Assembly (NCBI GenBank): GCA_009841235.1
Contig: VXMH01000071.1
Location: 1-64,000 of the forward strand
DNA: 64,000 bases
From: Caldilineaceae bacterium SB0661_bin_32
GTDB taxonomy: Bacteria; Chloroflexota; Anaerolineae; Caldilineales; Caldilineaceae
Direction of reading: 5' to 3'
The notes beneath the pieces were generated by a model that was given only the letters and a program-made list of their open reading frames with translations, did not search any database and was not told where the DNA came from. This document shows positions 52,490 through 62,086 of the stretch, piece after piece (within the stretch, counting starts at the first letter, position 1; the number at the start of each line of letters is the position of its first letter). The position numbers were made by a program, and so were the translations under genes.

Positions 52490-53470
52490 ATGGCGATTCT
52501 CGTCTGGATTGAACAGCATGAGGGACAGGCGGTGTCCAACTGCTGGGAGCTCCTGGCCAGGGCGAAGGAACTGGGCGGAGAACTTGGCGCCGACGCGGCC
52601 GCCCTTCTGATTGGGAGCGACACTGGTGAAGCGGCACAGCAGGCCTTTGCCTACGGAGCCGATCGAGTCCTTGCCGCGAACGCACCCACTCTGGAACATT
52701 TCCGGTTGCAGCCCTTTGCCGCCGTCGCCGAACAGGCGGTGGAGCGCACCGCCGCGATCGCATTCCTTACCAATGCCTCAATTCGCGGCGGCGTACTGGC
52801 CGCGACGGTCGCCTGCCGCCGGAGCGCCGGCATCGCCGCCAATGCAACGGACCTGAAGGTGGAAGAGGGCAGACTGCTCGCCGCCCGCACTATCTATTCG
52901 GGCAATATCCACGCCGAGATTCAGTTCGAGAGTTCACTGGCCGTCGCCAGCGTGCGGCCGCGTTCCTTTCCCATGCCGGCGCCGAGAGACGCGACGGGTA
53001 CGGTGGAAGACCTGAATGTCGGGCCGAATGAAGATGAAGTTCGCCAGAAGATCAGCGAATTCCGGGCGACCGACACGGGCGAAGTCAGCCTGACCGATGC
53101 CCACATCATCGTTTCAGGCGGGCGCGGCGTGGCCGAGGACCCGCCGAAGGGCTTCGAGCTCGTCGGCGAACTGGCCAGTACCCTGGGCGCAGCCCTTGGC
53201 GCCAGCCGGGCCGCGGTTGACGCCGGCTACATCCCCTATAAGCACCAGGTGGGGCAGACCGGCAAGACGGTCAGGCCGGACCTCTACATCGCCTGCGGCA
53301 TCTCCGGCGCCATCCAACACCTGGCCGGCATGGGGAACAGCAAAATCATCGTCGCCATCAACAAGGACCCGGACGCCCCCATCTTTCAGCGCGCCAAATA
53401 CGGCATCGTCGATGATCTGTTCAAGACCGTGCCCGCGCTGACGGCAGAGTTCAGCAAAAGGCTGAAGTGA
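52490..53470 (+). CDS. etfA: Electron transfer flavoprotein, alpha subunit
   Basis: 326 residues. The C-terminal FAD-binding segment is clear: [20 protein letters not shown], then [38 protein letters not shown] and [18 protein letters not shown]. It binds the FAD of ETF and passes electrons to ETF-quinone oxidoreductase and then to the menaquinone pool. GAGAGAGGGAAA precedes the ATG. Follows etfB by 75 bases. Confidence 0.92.
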   Translation: MAILVWIEQHEGQAVSNCWELLARAKELGGELGADAAALLIGSDTGEAAQQAFAYGADRVLAANAPTLEHFRLQPFAAVAEQAVERTAAIAFLTNASIRGGVLAATVACRRSAGIAANATDLKVEEGRLLAARTIYSGNIHAEIQFESSLAVASVRPRSFPMPAPRDATGTVEDLNVGPNEDEVRQKISEFRATDTGEVSLTDAHIIVSGGRGVAEDPPKGFELVGELASTLGAALGASRAAVDAGYIPYKHQVGQTGKTVRPDLYIACGISGAIQHLAGMGNSKIIVAINKDPDAPIFQRAKYGIVDDLFKTVPALTAEFSKRLK

Positions 53471-53477
53471 AAAAGAA

Positions 53478-54821
53478 ATGACCGAGTACAATTCCCGTTT
53501 TCGCTGCTTTCGGGGCTGCGCCGGTACATATTCGATATATGAAGTAATCTATACCTGCCCGAAATGCGGCGGGCTACTGGAGGTTGAGCACGACATCGGC
53601 GGCCTGCAAATGCGGTCCGCTGATGAGTGGAAGCGGCTCTTCGACAGCCGCGTCGGCACCACCGAGTGGCCCTACGGCAGCGGCGTCTGGGGCAAGAAAG
53701 AGTGGATCATGCCGACCATCGCTGATGACAACGTTGTCAGCATGTACGAAGGCAACTCCAATCTATTTTGGGCCGAGCGGCTGGGCCGGCAGATTGGTCT
53801 CTCCGATCTCTGGGTAAAGCTGTGCGGGAACAGCCACACCGGCAGCTTTAAGGATCTGGGCATGACGGTGCTGATCAGTGTCGTCAAGCAGATGCGGGAC
53901 CAGGGCGTCCCGGTCCGGGCCGTGGCCTGTGCCAGCACCGGCGATACCAGCGCCGCCCTGGCCGCCTATGCCGCGGCGGCCGGCATCCCTGCCGTCATCT
54001 TCCTGCCCGAAGGGAAAGTCAGCCCCGCGCAGCTGATTCAGCCCATCGCCAATGGCGCCAATGTGCTGGCCCTCGACACCGATTTTGACGGCTGCATGCG
54101 CGTTATCCGTGAAATCACCCACGACGGCGACATGCCCGACTCTTCGATCTACCTGGCGAATTCGATGAACTCCCTGCGCATCGAGGGCCAGAAAACGGTC
54201 GGCATAGAAATCGTGCAGCAGTTCGACTGGGAAGTTCCGGACTGGATCATCATCCCCGTCGGCAATCTGGGCAATATCAGCGCCATCTACAAGGGGCTGA
54301 AGCTGATGCTGGATCTGGGCGTAGTCGACCACCTGCCCCGCCTGGTCGCGGCCCAGGCCGCCAAGGCGAACCCTTTTTATCTCAGCTACCAGAGCGGATT
54401 CAGCCAGAAAGTAAGCGTGGAGGCCCAATCGACCCTGGCGTCCGCCATTCAGATCGGGAATCCGGTCAGCTACGAGAAGGCGGTACAGGCGATTCAGGAG
54501 ACCGACGGCATCGTCGAGCAAGTAGAAGAACACGAGATGGCAGCGGCCGCTGCCATGGCGGACGCCACCGGTATGTATACCTGTCCACACACAGGTACAG
54601 CTTTGGCTGCGTTGTTCAAGCTTCTGCAGCGAGAGGTTATACAGAGTCATCAGCGGGTGATCGTTGTCAGCACCGCCCACGGGCTGAAGTTCACACCTTT
54701 TAAAGTCGGCTATCACGAGGGCACGCTGGCGGAGGTGGAGAGCGATCTGGCCAACCCGCCGGTCTACCTGCCTGCCGACGCCGAAATCGTCCGGGAAACA
54801 ATCCAGCGAAAGCTTGCATGA
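53478..54821 (+). CDS. thrC: Threonine synthase
   Basis: PLP enzyme making L-threonine from O-phosphohomoserine, 447 residues. It carries an N-terminal zinc-ribbon-like set of cysteines (Cys10, Cys14, Cys27, Cys30), as in many bacterial and archaeal ThrC proteins. PLP lysine is Lys125 ([10 protein letters not shown]); [20 protein letters not shown] binds the phosphate. It starts seven bases after the etfA stop, so it is very likely co-transcribed with it. Length fits this ThrC class. Confidence 0.92.
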   Translation: MTEYNSRFRCFRGCAGTYSIYEVIYTCPKCGGLLEVEHDIGGLQMRSADEWKRLFDSRVGTTEWPYGSGVWGKKEWIMPTIADDNVVSMYEGNSNLFWAERLGRQIGLSDLWVKLCGNSHTGSFKDLGMTVLISVVKQMRDQGVPVRAVACASTGDTSAALAAYAAAAGIPAVIFLPEGKVSPAQLIQPIANGANVLALDTDFDGCMRVIREITHDGDMPDSSIYLANSMNSLRIEGQKTVGIEIVQQFDWEVPDWIIIPVGNLGNISAIYKGLKLMLDLGVVDHLPRLVAAQAAKANPFYLSYQSGFSQKVSVEAQSTLASAIQIGNPVSYEKAVQAIQETDGIVEQVEEHEMAAAAAMADATGMYTCPHTGTALAALFKLLQREVIQSHQRVIVVSTAHGLKFTPFKVGYHEGTLAEVESDLANPPVYLPADAEIVRETIQRKLA

Positions 54822-54911
54822 CCGGCAGGGACCGTGAAGACGCCTCGCCCAGTACGCGACTGTTGGCGGACTGAACTGCTCTGATCTGACCTCCTACGTC
54901 TATTTGACCAG

Positions 54912-55721
54912 GTGCCCGAAGAAAACAGATCTCCGCTTGACTATAGTCCAACCTCCTTTTCGCAAGGACGGATGGACTTCGCCTGGGAAGAGTTGACGCC
55001 CGCGCAGCGGGCCCGGCACTACGCCGATTGGCACGCTGGCAAGGGCCTCATCGGCGGCGACCCGCGGCAGCGTCCCAATTCCGACACTCTTCCTTCCTGG
55101 GCATTAGGCCGGTCCTTTGCGCGCGCCCTGGCCCTCGACGACTGCCGCGCGAACAATGGCGAGCGCTTTCGCCAGCAAATTGCCGGCCCGAGTCCGCTTG
55201 AAATCGAGATCGGTTTCGGCCGCGGCGACTTCCTGCTGGACCGGGCCGCCCGCAGGCCCGAGCGATGGTTCGTCGGCTTTGAAGTGAGAACCAAGGCCGT
55301 CCGTTTGGCGCTCCGCCGCCTGGAGAGTCAGCGCCTGGAGAATCTGTGGCTGAGCGACGACGACGCCAGAGTGGGTCTGCAGCTGGCGATCCCCGATCGA
55401 CGCGTCGACGCGGTTCACGTTCTCTTCCCCGACCCCTGGTGGAAGGCGCAGCACAAAGTCAAGCGCCTCTTCTCTCCCCCGTTCGTAGACCTGCTGGCGG
55501 CCAAAATTCGTCCGGGCGGCTACCTGCACCTGAAGACCGATGTAGAACAGTACGGGGAATTAGTGCGCCATCTGCTGTCCCATCACCCGGCGTTCCGTGA
55601 CCACCGACCGGAACTGGCTGACCGGGTCGGGCCCTATCGCCCCACGCACCGCGAACACTGGTGCCGGGAAAACGGCATGCCCGTGTGGACTTACTATTTT
55701 CCGAGGCGGGATGAAGCGTAA
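54912..55721 (+). CDS. trmB: tRNA (guanine-N7-)-methyltransferase
   Basis: SAM-dependent methylation of G46 in tRNA. 269 residues from GTG 54912; ATG 54972 is an alternative start with AAGGA close upstream. Motifs: SAM site [17 protein letters not shown], then [18 protein letters not shown], and the TrmB signature [18 protein letters not shown] with LF, plus [10 protein letters not shown]-terminal 70 residues are less conserved. Confidence 0.9.
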   Translation: MPEENRSPLDYSPTSFSQGRMDFAWEELTPAQRARHYADWHAGKGLIGGDPRQRPNSDTLPSWALGRSFARALALDDCRANNGERFRQQIAGPSPLEIEIGFGRGDFLLDRAARRPERWFVGFEVRTKAVRLALRRLESQRLENLWLSDDDARVGLQLAIPDRRVDAVHVLFPDPWWKAQHKVKRLFSPPFVDLLAAKIRPGGYLHLKTDVEQYGELVRHLLSHHPAFRDHRPELADRVGPYRPTHREHWCRENGMPVWTYYFPRRDEA

Positions 55722-55732
55722 CGGCTTGGTAG

Positions 55733-55760
55733 ACTGACAACCTCTTTGGATTGTGTCAGT
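55733..55760. terminator. Hairpin between convergent genes (possible bidirectional terminator)
   Basis: ACTGACA (55733-55739) and TGTCAGT (55754-55760) are perfect complements with a 14-base loop. A second pair GATCCGG (55833-55839) and CCGGATC (55860-55866) lies in the same 206-base gap. Neither has a long T-run. Confidence 0.35.
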
Positions 55761-55927
55761 TGCGCTTAGCAGTTCAATCTGTTCGGGAATCGCAGGCCGC
55801 AATTGCCAGTTCTCACCGGCGCACAATCCCAAGATCCGGGCTGGGCAGTGACCTGAGTTCCGGATCGGAGCTGTGAGCATTTGCAGGTAATTTTGGCCGG
55901 GTACGCCTGATGCGGGTAAGAAGAGTC

Positions 55928-56452
55928 TCAGCGGCGGTGGGCAAGGTGAATCTGCTGGCGCAGTTCACGACGAGCGGTGTTTAGATTCTCCTTTATCTTG
56001 AAGAAAACTGCCTCCGTGACCTCCATCTCCTGCGAGATCAACAGTTCCTCCAGCGCTTCCACCACGCGCAGCACCTTGGCCTCCAGCAGTTCGACAGTTG
56101 TAGCATAGAGCGATTCCGGCAAAAAGTAGAGAAGAACCACAAGTCCCCAAATGCTGAATGCCAGAATTCTGTTCCCGCCCATACTCAGCTGTTCCCGCAG
56201 CAGGAACATCGACACAAGCCAGAGCACAACCGCCGCCGCCATCAGGTCATAGCGGGTGATCGGGCGAGCCGCGCTGATGTCCTGCACGCCCGCGGCCAGT
56301 TGATCGTAGGTCTTCAGTCGTGCCAGCCACATGTTGAAACGCCGGCACTGGTGGCGGTTGACCCTGTTCTGATCAAAGTGGGCCAGCTCCAGCGCCCGTT
56401 CCCGGCATTGGTCGGCCAACTCATAGAACTCTTTGCGGGTTAGTTCTGCCAT
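55928..56452 (-). CDS. Small two-helix membrane protein of unknown function
   Basis: 174 residues from the ATG at 56452. An N-terminal cytosolic helix (MAELTRKEFYELADQCRER) precedes two membrane segments (DLMAAAVVLWLVSMFLLRE and ILAFSIWGLVVLLYFLPES). A charged helical tail (VVEALEELLISQEMEVTEAV region) follows and is probably a coiled coil. I do not recognise the family. It lies after the UbiA-like gene on the same strand. Confidence 0.6.
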   Translation of the reverse strand: MAELTRKEFYELADQCRERALELAHFDQNRVNRHQCRRFNMWLARLKTYDQLAAGVQDISAARPITRYDLMAAAVVLWLVSMFLLREQLSMGGNRILAFSIWGLVVLLYFLPESLYATTVELLEAKVLRVVEALEELLISQEMEVTEAVFFKIKENLNTARRELRQQIHLAHRR

Positions 56453-56653
56453 GGATCGAATCCGCAAGATACTCGGACGGGGTCTGTCGTGCTGCCGGCA
56501 GGGGCGTAAAATCACGCCTGACCTACGGCGCCCGCTCCTCGCAGCCGGTTGCCCATCGGGCCCCTTGACACTGGCGCCGCGCGGGTACCTCCCTTTCAAC
56601 CGGTTCTGCGCTGGCTGGACCACGCTCTTCCGCCTGGCACAGCCGAACCACAG

Positions 56654-57685
56654 TCAGATGAGCCACATCGGCACAAGCCACAACATCCCAGCCAGTATTA
56701 CCGCGTTAATAGCGTTTTCGACAGTCCCGATGCCGGCCTGCCGGGAGAAGGGCCATACGCGTGCCCTGGTGAATGCCCGCAGGAATAGAGGGAATGCGCC
56801 AAGCACGAGAATTGTCCAGACCGGCACGGCGCCCGTTGCCATCAACAGAATCAGGGAGATAAACCCGGCAATGGCGATGATCGCGGCAACGTCCAGGCCC
56901 CGTTCGGGCCCGAATACCACCGCCAGAGTGCGTCTGCGAAGACGCCAGTCTCGGCGCCAGCTATAGAAATTGTAGGACTGATAGGCCAGCCAGGCGAATG
57001 TCGCCGGAGCGAAGGCGATCAACAGGACGAGGCGTGTGATCGTACCGGTCAGAACAAAGTAGGTTCCCAGCAAAGGGAAAACGCCCAATCCCAACCAATA
57101 GGCAAGGTCGCCGAGCCACCAGAATCTGCCGGCGAAGCGGACGACCGGCCATTGCGGAACACTGCACATCAGCCCACTGATAAGCGCAAAGAACCAGACC
57201 GGCCACCCGACGAAGATTCCGAGCCACAACGCCGCCAGTACGTAGATCGTCACTGATATCAGACCAAGACTGAGGAATGTCTCGGGACGCAGTAGGCCCT
57301 GTTGCATCCAATCAAAGCCATCGAAGGCCCCAACCGGCGATGGCCGCATCGAACTCCGCACGTTCGCCGCTGTCGAGTGCTGACCTTCGGCGCGTATATG
57401 GCGCAAATAGTCCACATAGGCGCCGAAATAGTGGCATGCCAATGCCAGTGTACCGTAGGTCAACACCAGCACGGCTGCCCACCAGATGCTGATCGTCTCA
57501 GATTGCCAGCGAGCCGTGGACGCTCCCCATAGGACCGGCGTTAGCAGTGCGGGAATCGCCCGCATCCGCCCCATCTGGGCGATCACGCGTAAGTAACCGA
57601 CACTTTTTGGTCGGATTCGGGCCTGCTGGGTCAGGGCGGCTTCGGCGTTACTCTGACTTACTTCGGACGGAACTCGGCTGTACAT
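56654..57685 (-). CDS. UbiA-like prenyltransferase family protein
   Basis: 343-residue, multi-helix membrane protein. In the second acidic-motif region it has SWRRDWRLRRRTLAVVFGPE, which matches the K-R-T-L-A-V-x-L-G part of UbiA/MenA proteins. The first motif (LACHYFGAYVDYLRHIRAEG) has only one of the usual Asp residues of N-D-x-x-D-x-x-x-D, so metal binding may be altered. The start at ATG 57685 lies about 30 bases downstream of the promoter at 57723-57751; a further-upstream ATG lies inside the -10 box and cannot be used. A role in menaquinone or another prenyl-lipid pathway is inferred. Confidence 0.7.
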   Translation of the reverse strand: MYSRVPSEVSQSNAEAALTQQARIRPKSVGYLRVIAQMGRMRAIPALLTPVLWGASTARWQSETISIWWAAVLVLTYGTLALACHYFGAYVDYLRHIRAEGQHSTAANVRSSMRPSPVGAFDGFDWMQQGLLRPETFLSLGLISVTIYVLAALWLGIFVGWPVWFFALISGLMCSVPQWPVVRFAGRFWWLGDLAYWLGLGVFPLLGTYFVLTGTITRLVLLIAFAPATFAWLAYQSYNFYSWRRDWRLRRRTLAVVFGPERGLDVAAIIAIAGFISLILLMATGAVPVWTILVLGAFPLFLRAFTRARVWPFSRQAGIGTVENAINAVILAGMLWLVPMWLI

Positions 57686-57722
57686 TTTTCGTCTGTTAAC
57701 GACTGCTCCTTGACGTGCCCAC

Positions 57723-57751
57723 ATTCTATCAGCTATATCCGATATGCTCAA
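57723..57751 (-). promoter_or_regulatory. Sigma70-type promoter of the UbiA-like gene
   Basis: On the minus strand TTGAGC (57751-57746), 17-base spacer, TAGAAT (57728-57723). It settles the start of the next gene at 57685. Confidence 0.6.
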
Positions 57752-57875
57752 CCGAGCCGGAGGAGCTATGCGATTCGACCAGAGTGACTGTCTACGCCCA
57801 CTGCCAAAGCGGTGACAACTGCAGGGGAAACATAACGGCAGGTTCGGAAGTGAAGTCGAAACCCCGCGATAGGCG

Positions 57876-59732
57876 TCAGTATCTGACTCGCCAGAGCTCG
57901 TATAAAGGTGTACCGTCCTGTTGCGTATAGACCTGTTCGCGCTCCAGCCGGCCGTCCCTCTCATTGACCATTCGCTCGAAGACTTCGCGCCTCCCTCGGA
58001 AGAGCTCGTTTCCCGGAGCCCGCAGGAGGTAGACGTTATCAACATTCCCCAGAAACGGCTCGATACGCCGGATGAACGCATCGTCCGGCTCCGACAGTGA
58101 ACTGTAGCCAAATACCTCAATCGGTCTGACGCTTCCCTCGCTCAGATAACGGACTGTCGCCTCCATCCCCCAGTCCAGAACCACCGGGGCGCCCATGCTT
58201 CCGTAGCGCAGGTCATAGGCGAGATGGTAGGACGCGTCTGAATGGTCCACCAACCCCCCGCTGCGCGCCAGCGCGCTGTGGTAGGCGGCCGTGGCCCGCA
58301 GGTCGAGCAGCACACCGGCGCACACCAGAAGCACAAGAATGACCTGGAGTACAGACGTACGCCCGCAAGGCAGCTTCAAGGAGTCGCGCGAAGCGAGGGA
58401 CTGTAACCGTTTCCACGTCCAGCTGACGGGGACCCGACGCTGCCTGCGGCTTTCGGCGTCGGCATGTAATGTCTTCCTGGTCGCCGGGTCGCCTCTCGAC
58501 CCACACGATCGCCAAAGTACGTGCAGACCTGCGCCCGTTACAGCAACTGCCAGGGGATGAAGCAGCGCATAGTGGGTGATGAACAGGTCGCTGACAGTGA
58601 ACAGACTGGCCGCGACTGCGGCCGCCAGCAACAGAAACGGCGGCCCGACAACACGGCGGCCAAGTGGCCGGGACAGAGCGGCCGCCGGCAGCGCCAGCGC
58701 CAGCCACGGCGCAAGCGCGTTCTGTTCGACTGCGCCCAGGTACCAGAGATGGTCGCCGCGCAACGTCTGCAGCAGCTGCTGCCAGCGTACCGTCGCGTTC
58801 GTCCAGATGGCTGCATTGTTCACGCCGTAGTAGCTGCTGCCGAGATTCTCTGTTATCGTCGTCAGCGTTCCGCCGGTCTTGATATTGAACAGAAGGAGGG
58901 GGATCAGGGGCAGCACGAAAGCGAGCGCAGCCGCGAGGGGCAAGGCAAGAGGACGAACATGACGCAGTCTCGCGTGGCTGTATGGCGACGACATCGCCAG
59001 CGAAGTCCGCCTGCTTTTCTCTTCATTTGCGCGAAGAGCGAACCTGCTCCACTGCCAGAGCCGCCATCCCGCGCATAACAGTCCGAAAGGCAGGATTATC
59101 CACGCCGCCAGCAGTTTTGCATAGACTGCCAGCCCGCCGCACAAAGCCGAAAGAATCAGAGCCCGGCCCTGCCCGAGGCGCAACCAGCGGAGCGCCTGCC
59201 AGATACAGGCGAAGGTAAAGGGAATCGTGGCATTCGTTACGAAAACTCCCTGCCGCTGCCAGAATACAAAACTGGGTGCGGCGGCCAGCAGAGTCAGGCA
59301 TGCGAGAGCGGCCGGGGCAACGGGGGCAACGGGGGCAACGGGAACGGCACTGCGGTCGCTGAGGGCCAACCATTCCGATACGGATCGTTCCAGCGCGAGC
59401 AGCCCGAGAACCGCCAAAGTCAGCGGCAGGAGGCGTAGATTGGGCACGCCGATGCCGGTTACCGCTAGAAATGGCACGGCCAAATAGACGTTCAACGCCC
59501 CGATGTAGTCCTGCACCATCAAGGGAAGATTCAGACCGAAGAAGGTTACAGTCGCGTCGCGGAACGCGGTCACCGGCGCTTGCTGGAGCAACTCGATCGC
59601 GTTGACGCCAGCTTCTCTGGCTTCGTCGTAATGGAGACCGGGCAAGCCCAACTGATATGCGGCCAGAAAAAGAAAGAGGCTGACTGAAGCAACCAGCCAG
59701 CCAATCCGTACCTTGCTCTGCCCGCGGGTCAT
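57876..59732 (-). CDS. GT39/ArnT-like membrane glycosyltransferase
   Basis: 618-residue multi-helix membrane protein of the Pmt/ArnT group, which transfers a sugar from a polyprenyl-phosphate donor to a protein or lipid outside the membrane. The first extracellular loop contains the expected acidic pair (LGLPGLHYDEAREAGVNAIE). About ten helices follow and a C-terminal soluble region (residues about 480-618). A 9-base unit repeated three times encodes (VAP) repeats near residue 135. The ATG overlaps the upstream stop (ATGA), so translation is coupled to the FecR-like gene. Confidence 0.8.
   Translation of the reverse strand: MTRGQSKVRIGWLVASVSLFLFLAAYQLGLPGLHYDEAREAGVNAIELLQQAPVTAFRDATVTFFGLNLPLMVQDYIGALNVYLAVPFLAVTGIGVPNLRLLPLTLAVLGLLALERSVSEWLALSDRSAVPVAPVAPVAPAALACLTLLAAAPSFVFWQRQGVFVTNATIPFTFACIWQALRWLRLGQGRALILSALCGGLAVYAKLLAAWIILPFGLLCAGWRLWQWSRFALRANEEKSRRTSLAMSSPYSHARLRHVRPLALPLAAALAFVLPLIPLLLFNIKTGGTLTTITENLGSSYYGVNNAAIWTNATVRWQQLLQTLRGDHLWYLGAVEQNALAPWLALALPAAALSRPLGRRVVGPPFLLLAAAVAASLFTVSDLFITHYALLHPLAVAVTGAGLHVLWRSCGSRGDPATRKTLHADAESRRQRRVPVSWTWKRLQSLASRDSLKLPCGRTSVLQVILVLLVCAGVLLDLRATAAYHSALARSGGLVDHSDASYHLAYDLRYGSMGAPVVLDWGMEATVRYLSEGSVRPIEVFGYSSLSEPDDAFIRRIEPFLGNVDNVYLLRAPGNELFRGRREVFERMVNERDGRLEREQVYTQQDGTPLYELWRVRY
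59314..59340. repeat. Tandem 9-bp repeat, three perfect units
   Basis: GGGGCAACG is present three times in a row at 59314-59322, 59323-59331 and 59332-59340. In the glycosyltransferase on the minus strand it encodes Pro-Val-Ala repeats. The unit is a multiple of three, so slippage would change length without frameshift. Confidence 0.8.
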
Positions 59733-61018
59733 TCGACGATCAGTTCCAGGTCGCTGGCGAACGACAGATAGTTCCAGCCGCTGGCATAGAGCCTGATGCT
59801 CTCGATGCGAGCCGGCGGCGTCGCGTCCAGCAATTCCATCAGGTTTTCCGACTCATAGCTATGCCAGATGAATTGGGGAACCTGTTCGCCGCCAGACAGA
59901 GGGTATTCCGGTCTTGGGTCCATGTTATAGAAGCCATGGCCCCACTTTCTCTCCTCGCCAAAATCGTCCGTGTAAGTGATTTCGACGCGTATGGGGAATT
60001 CAGAACTCTGCTCGCCCGCGCCTGCCAGTGTCTGCCAGTCCAGATTGACGTCCAGCTTGACGACCATGGAGTCGTAGTTATGCACGTCCTGTTTTACAAC
60101 CTGGCGAATCCCAATCTCGGTATGGACCTGGTTCGGGCCCTTATAGTAAAAGCGGGCCGCTTTGCGACCGTCCTTCTCGATGAATTCAACCGTGCCCGCA
60201 GTAACGTAAGGGGGCGTGTAGCTTTCCCACACCTCGCCCAAAGGTCTGGCAAAAGCGCTGTCCTGAAGCAGGTTATGCAAGGCCGCTTCAGCTGGCTCTA
60301 TTGTCCCGTCAGCCCGAATCCATGAGCGCAGGCCGGGTTCAATCTCGACCGGCTCTTGTCCCGGCTGAATGATCCTGGCAACACCTTGCTTCACCACGAT
60401 CTCGCTGCTCTCGGCGTTGACAAAGAAAGCGTAGTTGCCTTCCTCAAGCTGGGCCTTGCCTTGAGGGGTCTCGATTTGGACCTCGACCGGCCTGTCAAAT
60501 CCGCTCTTCGTAAATAGCCGCACCTGTCCCCCTTGTACTCGAATGCGCAGCCGATAGGGTTCACTGCTGCCGGCAAAGTAGGGGCGCCGGCTTCTCATGA
60601 TTTCAAGAGTTGTGTTTGGGTAGAGAAAGATTGTTCCCATCAGTTCATCGCTCTGTCCACCTGCGGGGAGGCCCAACACACCCTGGGCCGCCGCGTCCGT
60701 CTCCAACCGGCTGCCTTCGCTAATGCCTTCGCGCCTGTCCGTGAGGGCAATCGGTTGATCGGAATTTGGCGGGTAGAGAAGTACTGTCCCTATCGTGGTT
60801 TCGAATTGGAGAGGTTGTTTCGCGGCGGCCGAATGGTAAAGCCCGCGTATTGCTATGGGGATGCCCGTCACCAGGACAAGAAAAAGGGCGAAAGAGAGCA
60901 GAATGACGATCCAGGCTGCGCGTTCCGGGCGTTCACGCCAGCGGGGCATCGGCTGTGAATGAACGGTCGTCGTCTCGTCAACGGTGGCGCTCGGCGATAC
61001 CGATGGTTCCGCCGTCAT
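59729..61018 (-). CDS. FecR-domain-like membrane-anchored protein
   Basis: 429 residues. A cytosolic N-terminus precedes one membrane helix (about residues 33-57, AAWIVILLSFALFLVLVTGI). The extracytoplasmic part has a FecR-like region (about 85-235: RREGISEGSRLETDAAAQGV, later VQIETPQGKAQLEEGNYAFF) and a C-terminal beta-rich domain resembling a carbohydrate-binding fold (about 260-429). Unlike classical FecR there is no sigma-factor gene adjacent. Its start lies two bases after the TPR gene stop. Role unknown, likely envelope-related. Confidence 0.68.
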   Translation of the reverse strand: MTAEPSVSPSATVDETTTVHSQPMPRWRERPERAAWIVILLSFALFLVLVTGIPIAIRGLYHSAAAKQPLQFETTIGTVLLYPPNSDQPIALTDRREGISEGSRLETDAAAQGVLGLPAGGQSDELMGTIFLYPNTTLEIMRSRRPYFAGSSEPYRLRIRVQGGQVRLFTKSGFDRPVEVQIETPQGKAQLEEGNYAFFVNAESSEIVVKQGVARIIQPGQEPVEIEPGLRSWIRADGTIEPAEAALHNLLQDSAFARPLGEVWESYTPPYVTAGTVEFIEKDGRKAARFYYKGPNQVHTEIGIRQVVKQDVHNYDSMVVKLDVNLDWQTLAGAGEQSSEFPIRVEITYTDDFGEERKWGHGFYNMDPRPEYPLSGGEQVPQFIWHSYESENLMELLDATPPARIESIRLYASGWNYLSFASDLELIVE

Positions 61019-61020
61019 GG

Positions 61021-61653
61021 TCAGGATTCCTCTCCACCCAGGCCCGGCGGGCGCCCGTTTGCGCCTCGTCTTCCGTTCCCGCGCCCGTGCTGGGAACGGT
61101 TCTGCTTCTTCTCGCGCTCTCTTTCCACCATCTGGTCACTGAGTTTTTCCATCCAGTAACGGGCGTCACGGTCATTGGGATTGATTTCCAGGGCCCGCTG
61201 GAACATTGCGGAGGAACGACTCAGGTTCCCTTGCTGTTTGTAGATCAGCCCCAAGTGATAGTGGACATTCGGTGTGGAGGGATCGATCCAGAGCGCCTTT
61301 TCGTACGCGGCTATGGCCCTCGCCTGGTGCTTAGGGCCGGAGGTTTCGAGCCGGCCCAGATAGGCGGCAGCCAGGTTGGTCCACAGCAGCACATTTTCAG
61401 GTGAAGCATCGACGGCCTTTTTCAGTATCTCGACCGCCTTCGTCCACTTTCGCTGCAGGATCAATGCGCCGCCCATATTTATTGCGATGTCGGGGTCGTC
61501 AGGCATGTCTGCCTGCAGCGGCTCAAGCACGGCGATTGCCTCACCGGGCCGGTTCGCGCGCAACAGGCGGGCGCTCTCATTGAGTATCCGGCGGTAGTCG
61601 GCGGAAGTGCCGCCATTCTCAGAAGTGGAACTGTTCCAATCGCTCTCGGTCAT
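61021..61653 (-). CDS. TPR-repeat protein
   Basis: 210 residues. Tetratricopeptide repeats are visible from about residue 50 (DIAINMGGALILQRKWTKAV, LLWTNLAAAYLGR, NVHYHLGLIYKQQGNLSRSS, RALEINPNDRDARYWME). The C-terminus is Arg/Gly rich. No signal peptide or helix, so cytosolic scaffold. The ATG at 61653 is chosen by the first convincing domain; no good ribosome-binding site is seen. Confidence 0.75.
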   Translation of the reverse strand: MTESDWNSSTSENGGTSADYRRILNESARLLRANRPGEAIAVLEPLQADMPDDPDIAINMGGALILQRKWTKAVEILKKAVDASPENVLLWTNLAAAYLGRLETSGPKHQARAIAAYEKALWIDPSTPNVHYHLGLIYKQQGNLSRSSAMFQRALEINPNDRDARYWMEKLSDQMVEREREKKQNRSQHGRGNGRRGANGRPPGLGGEES

Positions 61654-61723
61654 CGCTGTTTTCGTACTTTCACACGGAAGGATAGGCCCGGCGCAGGCTT
61701 GTGCAAACACAGTTCAATCGAAG

Positions 61724-62086
61724 TCAGTCTGCCCGCTCAAACGCTTCGGCAGGGTTGTCCGTTCCCTCGTCTAAATTGTGGAACACTTCGTATTCGTCTA
61801 AAGAGGGAGCAAAGAATTCAACTACGAATTCGTTGGGAAGGCCCATGGGCAGCACCAGCTCACTGAGCAGGGCCTGCACGAACATGCGCCTGCGATCAAC
61901 CTCTATCTGCTGAGATTCCACTTCCCACAACAGAAGCGTGCCATAGGTGCCCTCACCTGTGTAATGAAGATCGAGTTTGCCGATCGTAAGGGGCTGATTC
62001 TGTTCGTCGGTCTGGGCCAGGTCAAAGAGTGCATACTGTTCGGAACTGTGCGTGCGCACCAGACGCTTGAGCTTCAGATTCACCAC
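61724..62086 (-). CDS. Small conserved-looking protein of unknown function
   Basis: 120 residues, acidic, no signal peptide or helix. It starts with GTG GTG at 62086/62083 overlapping the stop of the HEAT-repeat gene by seven bases, so it is translationally coupled. Sequence features: an amphipathic N-terminus (MVNLKLKRLVRTHSSEQYAL) and an acidic C-terminus. I do not recognise the family. Confidence 0.62.
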   Translation of the reverse strand: MVNLKLKRLVRTHSSEQYALFDLAQTDEQNQPLTIGKLDLHYTGEGTYGTLLLWEVESQQIEVDRRRMFVQALLSELVLPMGLPNEFVVEFFAPSLDEYEVFHNLDEGTDNPAEAFERAD

